Source: Flectobacillus sp049240685 (GTDB lineage: Bacteria > Bacteroidota > Bacteroidia > Cytophagales > Spirosomataceae). From it: 21,091 bases of DNA. The translations under genes and the position numbers were made by a program. Positions within the stretch are counted from its first letter, which is position 1. Each line of letters opens with the position of its first letter. The stretch is from the NCBI RefSeq assembly GCF_049240685.1, contig NZ_JBMLSD010000428.1, positions 1 through 21,091 on the forward strand. Reading direction: 5' to 3'. The notes below the pieces were generated by a model, which saw only the letters and a program-made list of their open reading frames with translations, did no database searches and was not told the DNA's origin. This document shows positions 1 to 8,025 of this stretch, piece after piece.

Positions 1-31
1 ATCACTAAATTAGGAATAGCTCTTTGGCGTT

Positions 32-1300
32 TTACATTCTCTTAGACCATACATACGTAACTGCCCCAACCAACAAAATCCCTAAGCCAATAAAGCTTTC
101 TTGAGGTTTGTCATACATGATAAATAACAAAACAATCATGCTAAATCCTACATACAAGTACTGAATATAAGGACTCAAAGGACTTCTGAAACGGTCGCCC
201 TCATGAGGAATTTTCAAGAAACTTGCCACAGCAATTGTTCCCATTAGCTGCAATACAAAAGACGAATAGAGTAAAATCTGCTGTAAACTACCCGACAACA
301 ACAAAATCAAAATCACTGCACATAACAACCATATCGCTCGAATTGGCACATCGTGCTTATTAGTTGGTCGAATCCATTTCCATAAAGTATAATGTTGCGC
401 CATCGAGTGTACGATTCTTGAACCTATCCAGATATAAGAACTCATTGTCGCAATCAATTGAAAACCAATCCCTGCACTTATCCATTTATTGGCCGTTGGC
501 CCTAAAATATTCTGAGTTGCTAAAATTGCGACTTCGGCTTGCCCTTTCAATTGAGCATAGGTTCCAAATTTCAAAAATACTAACTGCAAAAGAACATAGA
601 CGATAATCACACCCAAAGTGCCAAAAATCAAAGCTTTGGGTAAATCTTTGCTTGGGTTTCGGATTTCGCCTACGATATACGCCGCAGCATTCCAGCCTGT
701 GTAAGCATAGGTCACATAAAGGAGTGAAACAGCAAAACCCGTTTGGGTTATTTCATCCAAAATTGGCACTTGTACATTGATGGCATTTTGAGGAATAGGG
801 GCATACCAAATACCGATTCCTAATAAAAAACCAATGAACAGGACTTTTACGATGGTAGTAATATTCTGAAAAATACTACTATGCTTGAGCGAAAAGGAAT
901 GCAATAGACTAATCAAAATAATCAATAAAACGATATACCAACGCAAATTCGGAATATCAAAGGGACTCAAATAAGCCTCCATGGCAAGCGCTGCAATAGC
1001 TACAGGAGACGAAAAACCTACAATCAAAGAAGCCCAAGCCGTAAGATATCCCCAGAAAGGATGAAAACCTTTACTGACAAAAATATAATCGCCACCAGAT
1101 TCATTATAGTGCGTTCCTAGTTCGGCAAAAGTAAATGCACCAATCAGTGCCAAAATACCTCCCAATACCCACAGCAATACAATGCTCCAAACATTTTGTA
1201 CATCGACTAACTGGTATCCTAAACTCGTAAAAACGCCCGTTCCCACCATATTGGAGATAACTAACATAGTGGCGGTTTTCCATCCTATTTTGTGCGACAT
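32..1300 (-). CDS. APC-superfamily amino acid permease
   Basis: Predicted inner-membrane amino acid transporter of the APC superfamily, 422 aa and hydrophobic throughout, consistent with about 12 transmembrane helices. The N-terminus carries the glycine-rich helix-1 motif of the family (NMVGTGVFTS, residues 17-26), which forms the unwound substrate-binding segment. Near residues 195-225 a helix-6 segment (YAYTGWNAAAYIVGEI) is followed by RNPSKDLPKAL, the typical cytoplasmic loop motif of this family. The ATG at 1300 is the natural start because it sits directly before helix 1. Length fits LAT/YfnA-like permeases. The substrate cannot be read from sequence. It is separated from the upstream TonB-dependent receptor gene by a strong hairpin at 1343-1375, so it probably has its own promoter. 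Family is firm, specificity unknown. Confidence 0.9.
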   Translation of the reverse strand: MSHKIGWKTATMLVISNMVGTGVFTSLGYQLVDVQNVWSIVLLWVLGGILALIGAFTFAELGTHYNESGGDYIFVSKGFHPFWGYLTAWASLIVGFSSPVAIAALAMEAYLSPFDIPNLRWYIVLLIILISLLHSFSLKHSSIFQNITTIVKVLFIGFLLGIGIWYAPIPQNAINVQVPILDEITQTGFAVSLLYVTYAYTGWNAAAYIVGEIRNPSKDLPKALIFGTLGVIIVYVLLQLVFLKFGTYAQLKGQAEVAILATQNILGPTANKWISAGIGFQLIATMSSYIWIGSRIVHSMAQHYTLWKWIRPTNKHDVPIRAIWLLCAVILILLLSGSLQQILLYSSFVLQLMGTIAVASFLKIPHEGDRFRSPLSPYIQYLYVGFSMIVLLFIMYDKPQESFIGLGILLVGAVTYVWSKRM

Positions 1301-1342
1301 AGGCTAATTTCTTTAAATAATTGCGAATATTTCTTCAAATAT

Positions 1343-1375
1343 AAAGGCACAAAGCGTTTTACACTTTGTGCCTTT
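1343..1375. terminator. Hairpin terminator after the TonB-dependent receptor gene
   Basis: Perfect 12-bp inverted repeat (AAAGGCACAAAG / CTTTGTGCCTTT, arms 1343-1354 and 1364-1375) with a 9-nt loop, 21 nt beyond the receptor stop codon. The stem ends in A/T runs, so it could work on either strand, but the T tract after it is short. Confidence 0.7.
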
Positions 1376-1396
1376 ATTCCTTTTTCTAAATACTTT

Positions 1397-4042
1397 TTAT
1401 AAAGTAAAATTCAGTCTTGCAAAAACATATCTGCCTGTTGTACCCATTTGCACAGGAGCGTATTTGAATACACCAAAATACGAGTTTTCGTAAATTTGTT
1501 TATCAGGGAATATATCGAATAAGTTGTTCGCTCCAATAGTCGCCGCCAAATGCTTGCTTAATTTATAGGAAGCAGTCATATCGGTTACAATTTTGGCACT
1601 ATGAACTTGCTCGCCACCAAAAGGGAAACCATTACGTGTTACTTGTCCAAAATAGGTATTACGCAACATGAAAGTCCATTTATCAAGATTATACACCCAT
1701 TGTAAGGTACCTTTTACTTTTGGTGAATTGGTTTCGATTAAGCTTCTTTCCTGCGGACCATAGTAAATATCTTCTTGACCTACCAATTTATCTGAAAGCT
1801 TATTGACAGACACTACCTTATTTTCATTAAAGTTACCCGATAAGAAGGTCAATAAAGACCCCTTGCCAAGTTTAGCTTTGTGCGAAAGCACTAGATCAAT
1901 TCCTCTGGTACGAGTGTTAATGGCATTGGTAAAGAAACGTCCAGTCGAAGCTCCAGCGGTTGCAAATAGTGCTCGTAGTTCGGGAACTTCATCGCCATAA
2001 ACGTCATTACCAAAGTTACCCGTCAATACAATACGGTTATCCACATAAATTTGATACGCATCAACCGTCAACGAAAATGCTTTGTCGGGCGAAAGCGTAA
2101 ATCCTACAGTGGCATTTTGTGAGGTCTCTTGCTTCAGTTTTGGAATACCCAAAGTTTTTGCAATTTGACTATCGTTATTAAAAATTCCAGAATTTAATAA
2201 TACACCATCTACCACATCAGTAGCAATATTGTTAAAATACTGTTGCTGCAAAGACGGTGCTCTAAAACCTGTACTAAACGAACCTCTCAAACCAAAAGCG
2301 GGTGTGATGCTGTAACGGCCTGCAATTTTACCATTGAAAGTATTTCCAAAATCACTGTAATCCTCATAGCGAAGTGCGCCATCAATTGTCAGATTTTCTA
2401 AAAGATTTACTTCTACATCGGTATAAAGCGCCTTGCTATTACGGCTTTTGTTCAAAGCATTCAAAGGACTAAATCCTGGGAATGACTGAGCTCCTCCTCC
2501 TATATAAGAAGCCTCCTCTCCTGCTTTGATTTGATAATTCTCCAAACGTAATTCTGCTCCAGCAGCAAAGTTTAATCCATTCAATACCGTATTGAAGTAT
2601 TTTGAATAGTCAACATTGATGGTATTTTGAGAAAAACTATGTGAACCCGCATCAAAAGCTCTTGGACTTTTATCACCTAATGAAACATTATTGGTATTTT
2701 GAACATGATAGGCAAATGAATTGGAGCCAAAAGTATTACTCACATCCAATAAACTCGACTCTGATAATTTGAACTTTACACCTGTGGCAAATGACGCATC
2801 AACAATGTCAGAATGTAACTCTGGCTGAAAACCATTTGGATATAAACTTAATACAACTGTCTCTTCGCTTGGCAAACGGCGGAAGCCATAACCCGTGCCT
2901 TTACGCAAACCTAATCCACCAAAAGCATACCATTCAGCCTTTTCACTCAACTTGTAACCTGTATTCAAAAAACCTTGGATATTCTGGATTTTGGCATCAC
3001 CAACTCTAAAATTAAAATCATCACGAGTTAATCCTCTTTTCTTCAATTCTGCATCATCATAAGCACGAGAACTAGCAGGATTTTCTGTAAAATCATACGC
3101 AAAGAAATTTCCAAGTGCTGATTGGTCAAAAATAATCAGGTCGTGGTTTTGTGTGCGATTGGTCGCTTGACGGCTATTAGCTTGTAGTGCCAAATTCAAA
3201 TAGCCTTTATCTTTTCCCCATGAAGTACCATAATTAGCATTAAAATCGACTGTTTGACCGTCACCACGTGTTGTTGTGCCACCAGTTAAGTTGGCAGAAA
3301 AGCCTGAATTTTTCTTTAACACGATATTAATCACCCCTGCAATGGCATCCGAACCATATTGAGCTGAAGCTCCATCACGCAATACTTCGATGCGCTCAAT
3401 GGCAGACACTGGGATAGCGTTCAAGTCTGTACCCACCGAACCATTTCCGACGGTATTTTGATAATTGACCAACGAAGTAGTATGTCTTCTTTTCCCATTA
3501 ATTAATACCAATACTTGGTCAGGGCCAAGTCCACGCAAGGTCGCTGGGTCGATATGCTCTGTACCATCTGATGCTGATTGGCGATTCGAGTTGAATGCAG
3601 GTACGAGGTAATTCAAAATATCATTGACATTCAGTAGAGGATTGGTCGTTTGAATATCTTTCAAACTAATCAAATCTACAGGAACCACCGAGTTGGTTAC
3701 AGTGCGGTTTTGAGCGCTACGCGAACCTACTACTACCACTTCGTTTAATTGTTGGTTATCTTCTTCCAATACAATTTGTAGAGAGGTATTCCCTTTAGTA
3801 TCGACTATTTTAGAAGAGTACCCTACAAATGAGACGATGATTTGTGAACTAGCTGTAGCTTTCAGTTGTAAAGTAAATTCGCCTTGGGGATTGGTCGTTG
3901 TCCCATTATTGATACCTTTCTGAGTAATACTCGCACCAGTAATAGGAGTATTTTTAGCGTCTTTGACAATACCTTTAATGGTCTGAGCATCGACACCAAA
4001 CGCTTTTAATAGCAGAAGAATGATTGTAAAATAATACTTCAT
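1397..4042 (-). CDS. TonB-dependent outer-membrane receptor with N-terminal carboxypeptidase-D-like domain
   Basis: Outer-membrane active transporter of 881 aa, energised by TonB-ExbBD. In order: signal peptide with likely cleavage after VDA-Q (residues 1-20); CarboxypepD_reg-like beta-sandwich (about 21-93, with GIVKDAKNTPITGASI and a conserved SFVGY); a TonB-box-like segment LNEVVVVGS (99-107); plug domain (about 115-243) with INGKRRH and the signature VSAIERIEVLRDGASAQYGSDAIAGVINIV; then the beta-barrel to a C-terminus ending ARLNFTL. No SusD-like lipoprotein is adjacent, so it is not a SusCD pair. Substrate is unknown; siderophore, peptide or cofactor import are all possible. The neighbours are an NTF2-like secreted protein upstream and an amino acid permease downstream, both co-directional but separated by terminators. 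Confidence 0.93.
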   Translation of the reverse strand: MKYYFTIILLLLKAFGVDAQTIKGIVKDAKNTPITGASITQKGINNGTTTNPQGEFTLQLKATASSQIIVSFVGYSSKIVDTKGNTSLQIVLEEDNQQLNEVVVVGSRSAQNRTVTNSVVPVDLISLKDIQTTNPLLNVNDILNYLVPAFNSNRQSASDGTEHIDPATLRGLGPDQVLVLINGKRRHTTSLVNYQNTVGNGSVGTDLNAIPVSAIERIEVLRDGASAQYGSDAIAGVINIVLKKNSGFSANLTGGTTTRGDGQTVDFNANYGTSWGKDKGYLNLALQANSRQATNRTQNHDLIIFDQSALGNFFAYDFTENPASSRAYDDAELKKRGLTRDDFNFRVGDAKIQNIQGFLNTGYKLSEKAEWYAFGGLGLRKGTGYGFRRLPSEETVVLSLYPNGFQPELHSDIVDASFATGVKFKLSESSLLDVSNTFGSNSFAYHVQNTNNVSLGDKSPRAFDAGSHSFSQNTINVDYSKYFNTVLNGLNFAAGAELRLENYQIKAGEEASYIGGGAQSFPGFSPLNALNKSRNSKALYTDVEVNLLENLTIDGALRYEDYSDFGNTFNGKIAGRYSITPAFGLRGSFSTGFRAPSLQQQYFNNIATDVVDGVLLNSGIFNNDSQIAKTLGIPKLKQETSQNATVGFTLSPDKAFSLTVDAYQIYVDNRIVLTGNFGNDVYGDEVPELRALFATAGASTGRFFTNAINTRTRGIDLVLSHKAKLGKGSLLTFLSGNFNENKVVSVNKLSDKLVGQEDIYYGPQERSLIETNSPKVKGTLQWVYNLDKWTFMLRNTYFGQVTRNGFPFGGEQVHSAKIVTDMTASYKLSKHLAATIGANNLFDIFPDKQIYENSYFGVFKYAPVQMGTTGRYVFARLNFTL

Positions 4043-4092
4043 GTGATTGGAATGAGAGTTAAAAACTTGATTTCTTTAATAACAAAGTTCTA

Positions 4093-4100
4093 CAAAGTTA
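4093..4100 (-). promoter_or_regulatory. Possible -7 box (TAACTTTG) for the TonB-dependent receptor gene
   Basis: On the minus strand TAACTTTG matches the Bacteroidota -7 consensus TAnnTTTG and lies about 50 nt before the receptor start codon. I find no convincing TTG/TTTG at the expected -33 distance, so this is tentative. Confidence 0.35.
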
Positions 4101-4174
4101 CAACAGAAGTTGTTAGAAGGTTAAAAATTATTAATCTATATACTCTATATTTTTAATATTTTTATCAATAAAAT

Positions 4175-4203
4175 AAAAACCACCGAGACAAACGCCCCAG
4201 TGG
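4175..4203 (-). terminator. Rho-independent terminator after the NTF2-like gene
   Basis: On the minus strand CCACTGGGGCG pairs with TGTCTCGGTGG (11 positions, several of them G-U) around a 2-3 nt loop. A run of five T follows at 4179-4175. It starts about 10 nt after the stop codon of the 4213-4755 gene. Confidence 0.7.
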
Positions 4204-4212
4204 CTGAGACTA

Positions 4213-4755
4213 TTACTGTTTCTTTTCTGACTTAGCTGAGGGCTTTTTATCTTTTTCAGGAATCGGTAATTCTTCTTTGACAGAACTTGTTGAGGCTGGC
4301 ATACTGGTATGATTTACCATTTTCCATTCGCCCTTAATCAGCTCTACAATTCTTAACTCTTGAGAAGTTTCTTTTTTACCATCAAGCGTTTTTACTTGCT
4401 TATAAGTTACCCATACATAAGTTGGATTCACTTTCCTAAAATTTGTTTTTTCTCTAGCAAACGTTGGCTTTGCTCCTTTTTTGCCTTCGTTAAACCAAGT
4501 AGTCGCCCAAGAGCTCAAGGCATCCCAACCATCTTTCACAATCAATTGGCCTTTTTCGTAGCGGGCAAAGTACGTCTGTGGCGTTTGGCGATAAAGCGTC
4601 ATCCATGTTTCGTAATCCTTGGCATAGAACGCTTTAGATTCACTATCAATCAATTGTTTGATCTTGCTTTGGTCTTCGAGACTAACGGTGTTTTGAGCTG
4701 TAACAGAACCGATAAAAAGTAGTAAAATAACGCAAAGGAATCCAAGTGTTTTCAT
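4213..4755 (-). CDS. Secreted NTF2-like (SnoaL/DUF4440-type) protein
   Basis: A 180-aa protein with a clear Sec signal peptide (residues 1-20, hydrophobic core LCVILLLFIG, likely cut after VTA), so it should act in the periplasm or outside the cell. The mature part starts with a helix containing IKQLIDSESKAFYAKDYETWMTLY, followed by alternating strands and a terminal strand with GEWKMVNHTSM. This pattern is typical of the cone-shaped NTF2-like/SnoaL fold seen in many Bacteroidota proteins of unknown role. The last 20 residues are rich in Lys, Glu and Pro and look disordered. No catalytic residues can be assigned with confidence. It has its own terminator at 4175-4203, so it is probably not co-transcribed with the receptor downstream. 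Fold assignment is fairly safe; function is unknown. Confidence 0.75.
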   Translation of the reverse strand: MKTLGFLCVILLLFIGSVTAQNTVSLEDQSKIKQLIDSESKAFYAKDYETWMTLYRQTPQTYFARYEKGQLIVKDGWDALSSWATTWFNEGKKGAKPTFAREKTNFRKVNPTYVWVTYKQVKTLDGKKETSQELRIVELIKGEWKMVNHTSMPASTSSVKEELPIPEKDKKPSAKSEKKQ

Positions 4756-5078
4756 AAGTAAGAATGAGTAAAATGAAACTTTAATTGTGAGGCTTTAGAA
4801 TAAAGGTAATAAGTTTTAGGTTAAAAAAAACATCCTTTAGTTTACCAAAGCCTAAATCGTTTAGCTTGAAATAGAGAATTAATATTGTCTAATTAGAAAC
4901 GATTGATTTTCAAAAATGTCATTATTTACATCGATTTTTTCTTACAACCCTATACCATATCTAATGTGGTGATTTAGTGATTAAGCGAGTGAGGGATTAT
5001 GTAAAAATTTGTATTGCATCAGTAGAAACGCAATGATTGCGTCTTAAGCCATTCATATCTAGCCTAATAGCATCGAAA
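4756..5078. other. Non-coding gap between amidohydrolase and NTF2-like genes
   Basis: No convincing coding region. It should carry the promoter of the NTF2-like gene, but I see no exact TAnnTTTG box. Small dyads are present: AATCGTTT (4855-4862) with AAACGATT (4897-4904), and a tight 6-bp hairpin ACGCAA-tga-TTGCGT (5028-5042). Confidence 0.5.
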
Positions 5079-5110
5079 AAGGCGATCGAAAAACAATTTC
5101 CGACCGCCTT
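5079..5110 (-). terminator. Hairpin terminator after the amidohydrolase gene
   Basis: Arms AAGGCGATCGAAA (5079-5091) and TTTCCGACCGCCTT (5097-5110) pair with one mismatch and a bulge around a short loop. On the minus strand a TTTTTC tract follows (5080-5075). It lies about 80 nt after the amidohydrolase stop codon. Confidence 0.7.
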
Positions 5111-5188
5111 CTTAAAATTACTCTGCTAATTTCAGAAAAATCACTCATGTACTCAATCACCAATGACTTAAAGGGAGATTACGCATGC

Positions 5189-6658
5189 TTATTTTCTATA
5201 ATCCAAGGCAGGTTTTCTGTCTCCGAGTAATGCTTCATATTTAAAATCAGCACCACCACGTTTTTCTAGCCACTCAGCTTTCGCTTTATCTATCGTTGCT
5301 TGGTCGTTCATCAAATCAAGGGCAGTAATTGCGAGTGTTTTTGCTGCAACAATCATTCCTTTCTGACCAATCGACATCCCACTTGCGGCAGTAGATTGCC
5401 AGCTATGCGCCGATGAGCCTGGCACCCAAGTGGCAGTTCCTAAACCAACCGTTGGCACTACCCAACTAACATCGCCTACGTCGGTCGAACCGCTCGATGT
5501 GGCACTTTCTGAAGCATCACTAAAATTTTTAATCTTGGCAGCATTGTTGATATCTTGCTTTTGCTCCCCTAAGGTTTCAGCTATTTTCTCTGCAAACTTT
5601 TTCTCTTCCTCATTATACACAACCCCTCCTACTTTTTGCATATTTTGATGAACAAGCGTTGCTAATGTTACATTAGGTAAAAGGTTATAAACACCCCCTA
5701 ACACTTCCCATTCAACTTTTGTGCCTGTACCTAATGCCGCACCTTGAGCCGCATTTTCGATACGTTTCCAAATACTTTGTAAAATTGCTCTGTCTTTATG
5801 ACGCGCATAATAATATACCTCGGCATAAGCTGGTACTACATTTGGCGCCTCACCACCCTTGGTAATTACATAATGAATACGCGTATCCTGAGGAATATGC
5901 TCACGCATCATATTAATCATATAGTTCATCGACTCTACCCCATCCAGTGCCGAACGACCACGCTCAGGTGCAGCCGCAGCGTGCGATGCAATGCCTTTGA
6001 AACGAAATTTCGCATTTTTATTGGCCAACGAAGTACTTGCATCCGCTGCATTCGCTGAACTTGGATGCCAGTGCAATACTACATCTACCTCATTAAAATA
6101 CCCTTCCCGCACCATATATACTTTGCCCGAACCACCTTCTTCGGCTGGACAGCCATATATTTTTATAGTACCAGATTTGCCAGATTTTTGCAACCAGTTT
6201 TTTACTTCAATAGCCGCTGCCACCGACGCCGTACCAAAAAGGTTATGCCCACAACCATGTCCTCCTTTCTGATTTGGAATAGGTTTGATTTCTGGGGTAG
6301 CTTCTTGCGCCAAGCCCGGTAAAGCGTCATATTCGCCTAAAATACCAATTACAGGTTTGCCCGAGCCGTAAGTTGCCACAAATGCAGTAGGAATGCCAGC
6401 TATACCTGCTTGTACTTGAAAGCCTTCTTTTTTCAATTGCTCTTGCAATAAAAGAGAACTTTTTTCCTCCATGTAGCCCAGCTCAGCATAATCCCAAATT
6501 TGTTTTGAAATCTTGGCATATTCATCGAATCGTTTGTCAAGATTACCAATCATAGCCTGCTTATCAGCTTCCAAAGGACTTGCTGTAGCAGCTTTCTTTT
6601 TTTGTGCCATACTTGCGAATGATAACATCGAAAGCACAAGCAAAACGCATTTTTTCAT
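5189..6658 (-). CDS. Secreted M20-family amidohydrolase (AbgB-like)
   Basis: Zn-dependent amidohydrolase of the M20 family, 489 aa, close in length and motif pattern to p-aminobenzoyl-glutamate hydrolase subunit B. The first 19 residues (MKKCVLLVLSMLSFASMAQ) form a signal peptide, implying a periplasmic or exported enzyme, unlike cytoplasmic AbgB of E. coli. Metal and active-site motifs in order: GEYDALPG (108-115), HGCGHN (134-139), PAEEGG (171-176), HWHPSS (196-201), and a C-terminal GSSAHSW providing a late histidine. A dimerisation insert with FKGIASHAAAAPERGRSALDG precedes it, also typical of M20. The likely reaction is hydrolysis of an N-acyl or aminobenzoyl amino acid, releasing a free amino acid; the true substrate is unknown. 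Family confident, AbgB subgroup probable. Confidence 0.9.
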   Translation of the reverse strand: MKKCVLLVLSMLSFASMAQKKKAATASPLEADKQAMIGNLDKRFDEYAKISKQIWDYAELGYMEEKSSLLLQEQLKKEGFQVQAGIAGIPTAFVATYGSGKPVIGILGEYDALPGLAQEATPEIKPIPNQKGGHGCGHNLFGTASVAAAIEVKNWLQKSGKSGTIKIYGCPAEEGGSGKVYMVREGYFNEVDVVLHWHPSSANAADASTSLANKNAKFRFKGIASHAAAAPERGRSALDGVESMNYMINMMREHIPQDTRIHYVITKGGEAPNVVPAYAEVYYYARHKDRAILQSIWKRIENAAQGAALGTGTKVEWEVLGGVYNLLPNVTLATLVHQNMQKVGGVVYNEEEKKFAEKIAETLGEQKQDINNAAKIKNFSDASESATSSGSTDVGDVSWVVPTVGLGTATWVPGSSAHSWQSTAASGMSIGQKGMIVAAKTLAITALDLMNDQATIDKAKAEWLEKRGGADFKYEALLGDRKPALDYRK

Positions 6659-6722
6659 AAATAAAGGTAAGTTTTAGTTTTAGTAAAGTGAATGTTGTGG
6701 ACTTTGGTATTAGGTAATTGAC

Positions 6723-6730
6723 CAAAATTA
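6723..6730 (-). promoter_or_regulatory. Possible -7 box (TAATTTTG) for the amidohydrolase gene
   Basis: Minus-strand TAATTTTG matches TAnnTTTG, 65-72 nt before the start codon. The -33 region would lie inside the repeat that begins at 6734 and shows no good TTG. Confidence 0.35.
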
Positions 6731-6733
6731 GAT

Positions 6734-6819
6734 TTATATGTTTTAGGGAACAGGCACAAGGCACAAGGCAAAGAGTGTTAAAATGTTTTTTGCCAGTTGC
6801 CTAATGCCTAAACACATAA
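6734..6819. repeat. Dispersed intergenic repeat, copy A (hairpin-forming)
   Basis: The left part (6734-6776: TTATATGTTTTAGGG, then AGGCACA-type units and AAAGAGTGTTAAAATG) matches copies at 6930-6980 (inverted) and 18501-18582. The right part (6791-6819: TGCCAGTTGCCTAATGCC then TAAACACATAA) is roughly the reverse complement of the left head, so this copy can fold on itself. Within it CAGGCACAAGGCACAAGGCA is a 7-nt periodic tract. Confidence 0.7.
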
Positions 6820-6846
6820 CTTAAATATAATTCTGAATGATTACTC

Positions 6847-7006
6847 AAGTTAGTGGCAAAATAAAATTTAATTTTTGTGCTTTGGGAAATGGGCTTTGGA
6901 AATAAGCATGTCTGTGGTCATTAAACAAATTTTAACACTCTTTGCCTTATGCCTGTTGCCTTGTGCCTAAAACACAAAACTTAGCTCTAATTTTGCCCAC
7001 TAACTT
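6847..7006. repeat. Inverted repeat pair interleaved with the dispersed repeat
   Basis: AAGTTAGTGGCAAAAT (6847-6862) and ATTTTGCCCACTAACTT (6990-7006) are reverse complements apart from one extra base. They interleave with copies A and B of the dispersed repeat rather than nesting. The right arm ends next to the nitroreductase stop codon, so the pair may help end that transcript. Confidence 0.6.
6930..6980. repeat. Dispersed intergenic repeat, copy B (inverted)
   Basis: Read on the minus strand this begins GTTTTGTGTTTTAGGCACAA and continues GGCAACAGGCATAAGGC, then AAAGAGTGTTAAAA. It closely matches copies at 6734-6785 and 18501-18555. Confidence 0.7.
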
Positions 7007-7007
7007 A

Positions 7008-7733
7008 CTATATTTTCCGAATGACCTCCTCTGATGGTACTCTTGTTCTGGCTGCATAAACTCCTTCTTCCGTTCCCTTTCCACAAGCTACAATCATACA
7101 GACCTCGGCTCCTGCTGGGGCGTCAATCAATTTTTTGACCAAACGACTATCAAAACCCTCCATCGGACAGGTATCATATTGTTGCGAGGCCATACTCAGC
7201 ATAAATGTTTGTGCAGCCAAAGCACATGACTTATGCACCATCACTCGTTGGTCGGCATGGGACGAAACCCTCAAAAACGGTCGATTAAATCCTTTGACTA
7301 AAATGATAAGTTTGCGAAGCAAAGTCATAAAGCCAAACCAGTCATTGCGATAAAATAAAGGCATCAGTTTGCCATAATAATCCATGGCTCGCTTGTCACG
7401 ACCCGTGAGTTCTTTTCCCTGAAATTGCTCTTTGAGATTGTTCAAGTTCCATTGCGCCATATTTTTCCAACGGTCTTGGCGGGTTAAAAATATGATAAGA
7501 TGTGGGGCTGTTCGAGCGGCAGACTGATTGAAACAAGCCTTGGCTATAGCCTCCTTTTTATCTGGACTACTTACCCACACAAATTCCCAAAGTTGCATAT
7601 TACTGCTATTGGGCGAAAGTGTGGCTAGCTCCAAACTTTTCTGAATAACCTGTTCGTCTATTTCGGCTTGAGCATCGTATACTCGAACCGAACGGCGATA
7701 GTCAACAATCTTGGCAAAAAAATCTTGCTGCAT
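7008..7733 (-). CDS. Nitroreductase-family FMN oxidoreductase
   Basis: Predicted cytoplasmic, flavin-dependent nitroreductase-family protein, 241 aa. The N-terminus has the FMN-phosphate-binding signature YRRSVRVYD (residues 12-20), followed by the second family motif SPNSSNMQLWEF (40-51; usually SPSSxNxQPWxF), which contacts flavin and substrate. The C-terminal part ends in a strand EVCMIVACGKG and a basic tail. Between about 75 and 150 it has a longer insert than minimal nitroreductases, including a hydrophobic FGFMTLLRKLIILV segment. Physiological substrate is unknown; members reduce nitroaromatics, quinones or enones using NAD(P)H. It is divergent from the TonB-dependent receptor at 8026 and has its own well-matched promoter at 7771-7800. 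Confidence 0.85.
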   Translation of the reverse strand: MQQDFFAKIVDYRRSVRVYDAQAEIDEQVIQKSLELATLSPNSSNMQLWEFVWVSSPDKKEAIAKACFNQSAARTAPHLIIFLTRQDRWKNMAQWNLNNLKEQFQGKELTGRDKRAMDYYGKLMPLFYRNDWFGFMTLLRKLIILVKGFNRPFLRVSSHADQRVMVHKSCALAAQTFMLSMASQQYDTCPMEGFDSRLVKKLIDAPAGAEVCMIVACGKGTEEGVYAARTRVPSEEVIRKI

Positions 7734-7770
7734 GTGTCGTATGTTGATGAATTAAACTGAGCTCGTTTTA

Positions 7771-7800
7771 CAAAGTTAAAATTCTTAAGTAAAAAACAAA
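7771..7800 (-). promoter_or_regulatory. Promoter of the nitroreductase gene
   Basis: On the minus strand TTTG (7800-7797) and TAACTTTG (7778-7771) are 18 nt apart, an excellent match to the Bacteroidota primary-sigma consensus. The predicted transcript would start near 7765, about 30 nt before the ATG. Confidence 0.65.
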
Positions 7801-7894
7801 GCAGAAAGTAAGGGAATACCAAGTAAAAATCAATTTGATACAATCAAGCTGACTTTACAATCTTTATCTCTTCTGATTTTTAAGGAGATAAGTA

Positions 7895-7924
7895 TTGACA
7901 AATATATTTTTTAGCCTATATTTG
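7895..7924 (+). promoter_or_regulatory. Promoter of the 8026 TonB-dependent receptor gene
   Basis: TTG (7895-7897), 19-nt spacer and TATATTTG (7917-7924) match the Bacteroidota promoter consensus. Transcription should begin near 7930, leaving a leader of about 95 nt. Confidence 0.65.
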
Positions 7925-7928
7925 TTGA

Positions 7929-7952
7929 AATTTTTAGACAAACCTAAAAATT
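7929..7952. promoter_or_regulatory. Operator-like dyad at the receptor transcription start
   Basis: Perfect 9-bp inverted repeat AATTTTTAG (7929-7937) and CTAAAAATT (7944-7952), spaced by ACAAAC. It begins about 5 nt after the -7 box, so a bound protein would block initiation. The core TTAG-n6-CTAA loosely recalls DtxR/MntR-family metalloregulator sites; that link is inference. Confidence 0.45.
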
Positions 7953-8025
7953 AAATAAACCAAAACTAAACTGTAGCCAGTTATTAGAACTATCTAAGCC
8001 ATACAAAAACTCTTGTTTCACTCTC

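Noticed and set aside
1397..4042. SusC-type polysaccharide utilisation locus
   Set aside because: No SusD-like lipoprotein or glycoside hydrolase is adjacent to either TonB-dependent receptor.
4360..4722. 120-codon frame on the plus strand opposite the NTF2-like gene
   Set aside because: It is antisense to a gene with a clear signal peptide and fold; the translation is Phe/Arg-rich and unlike any protein.
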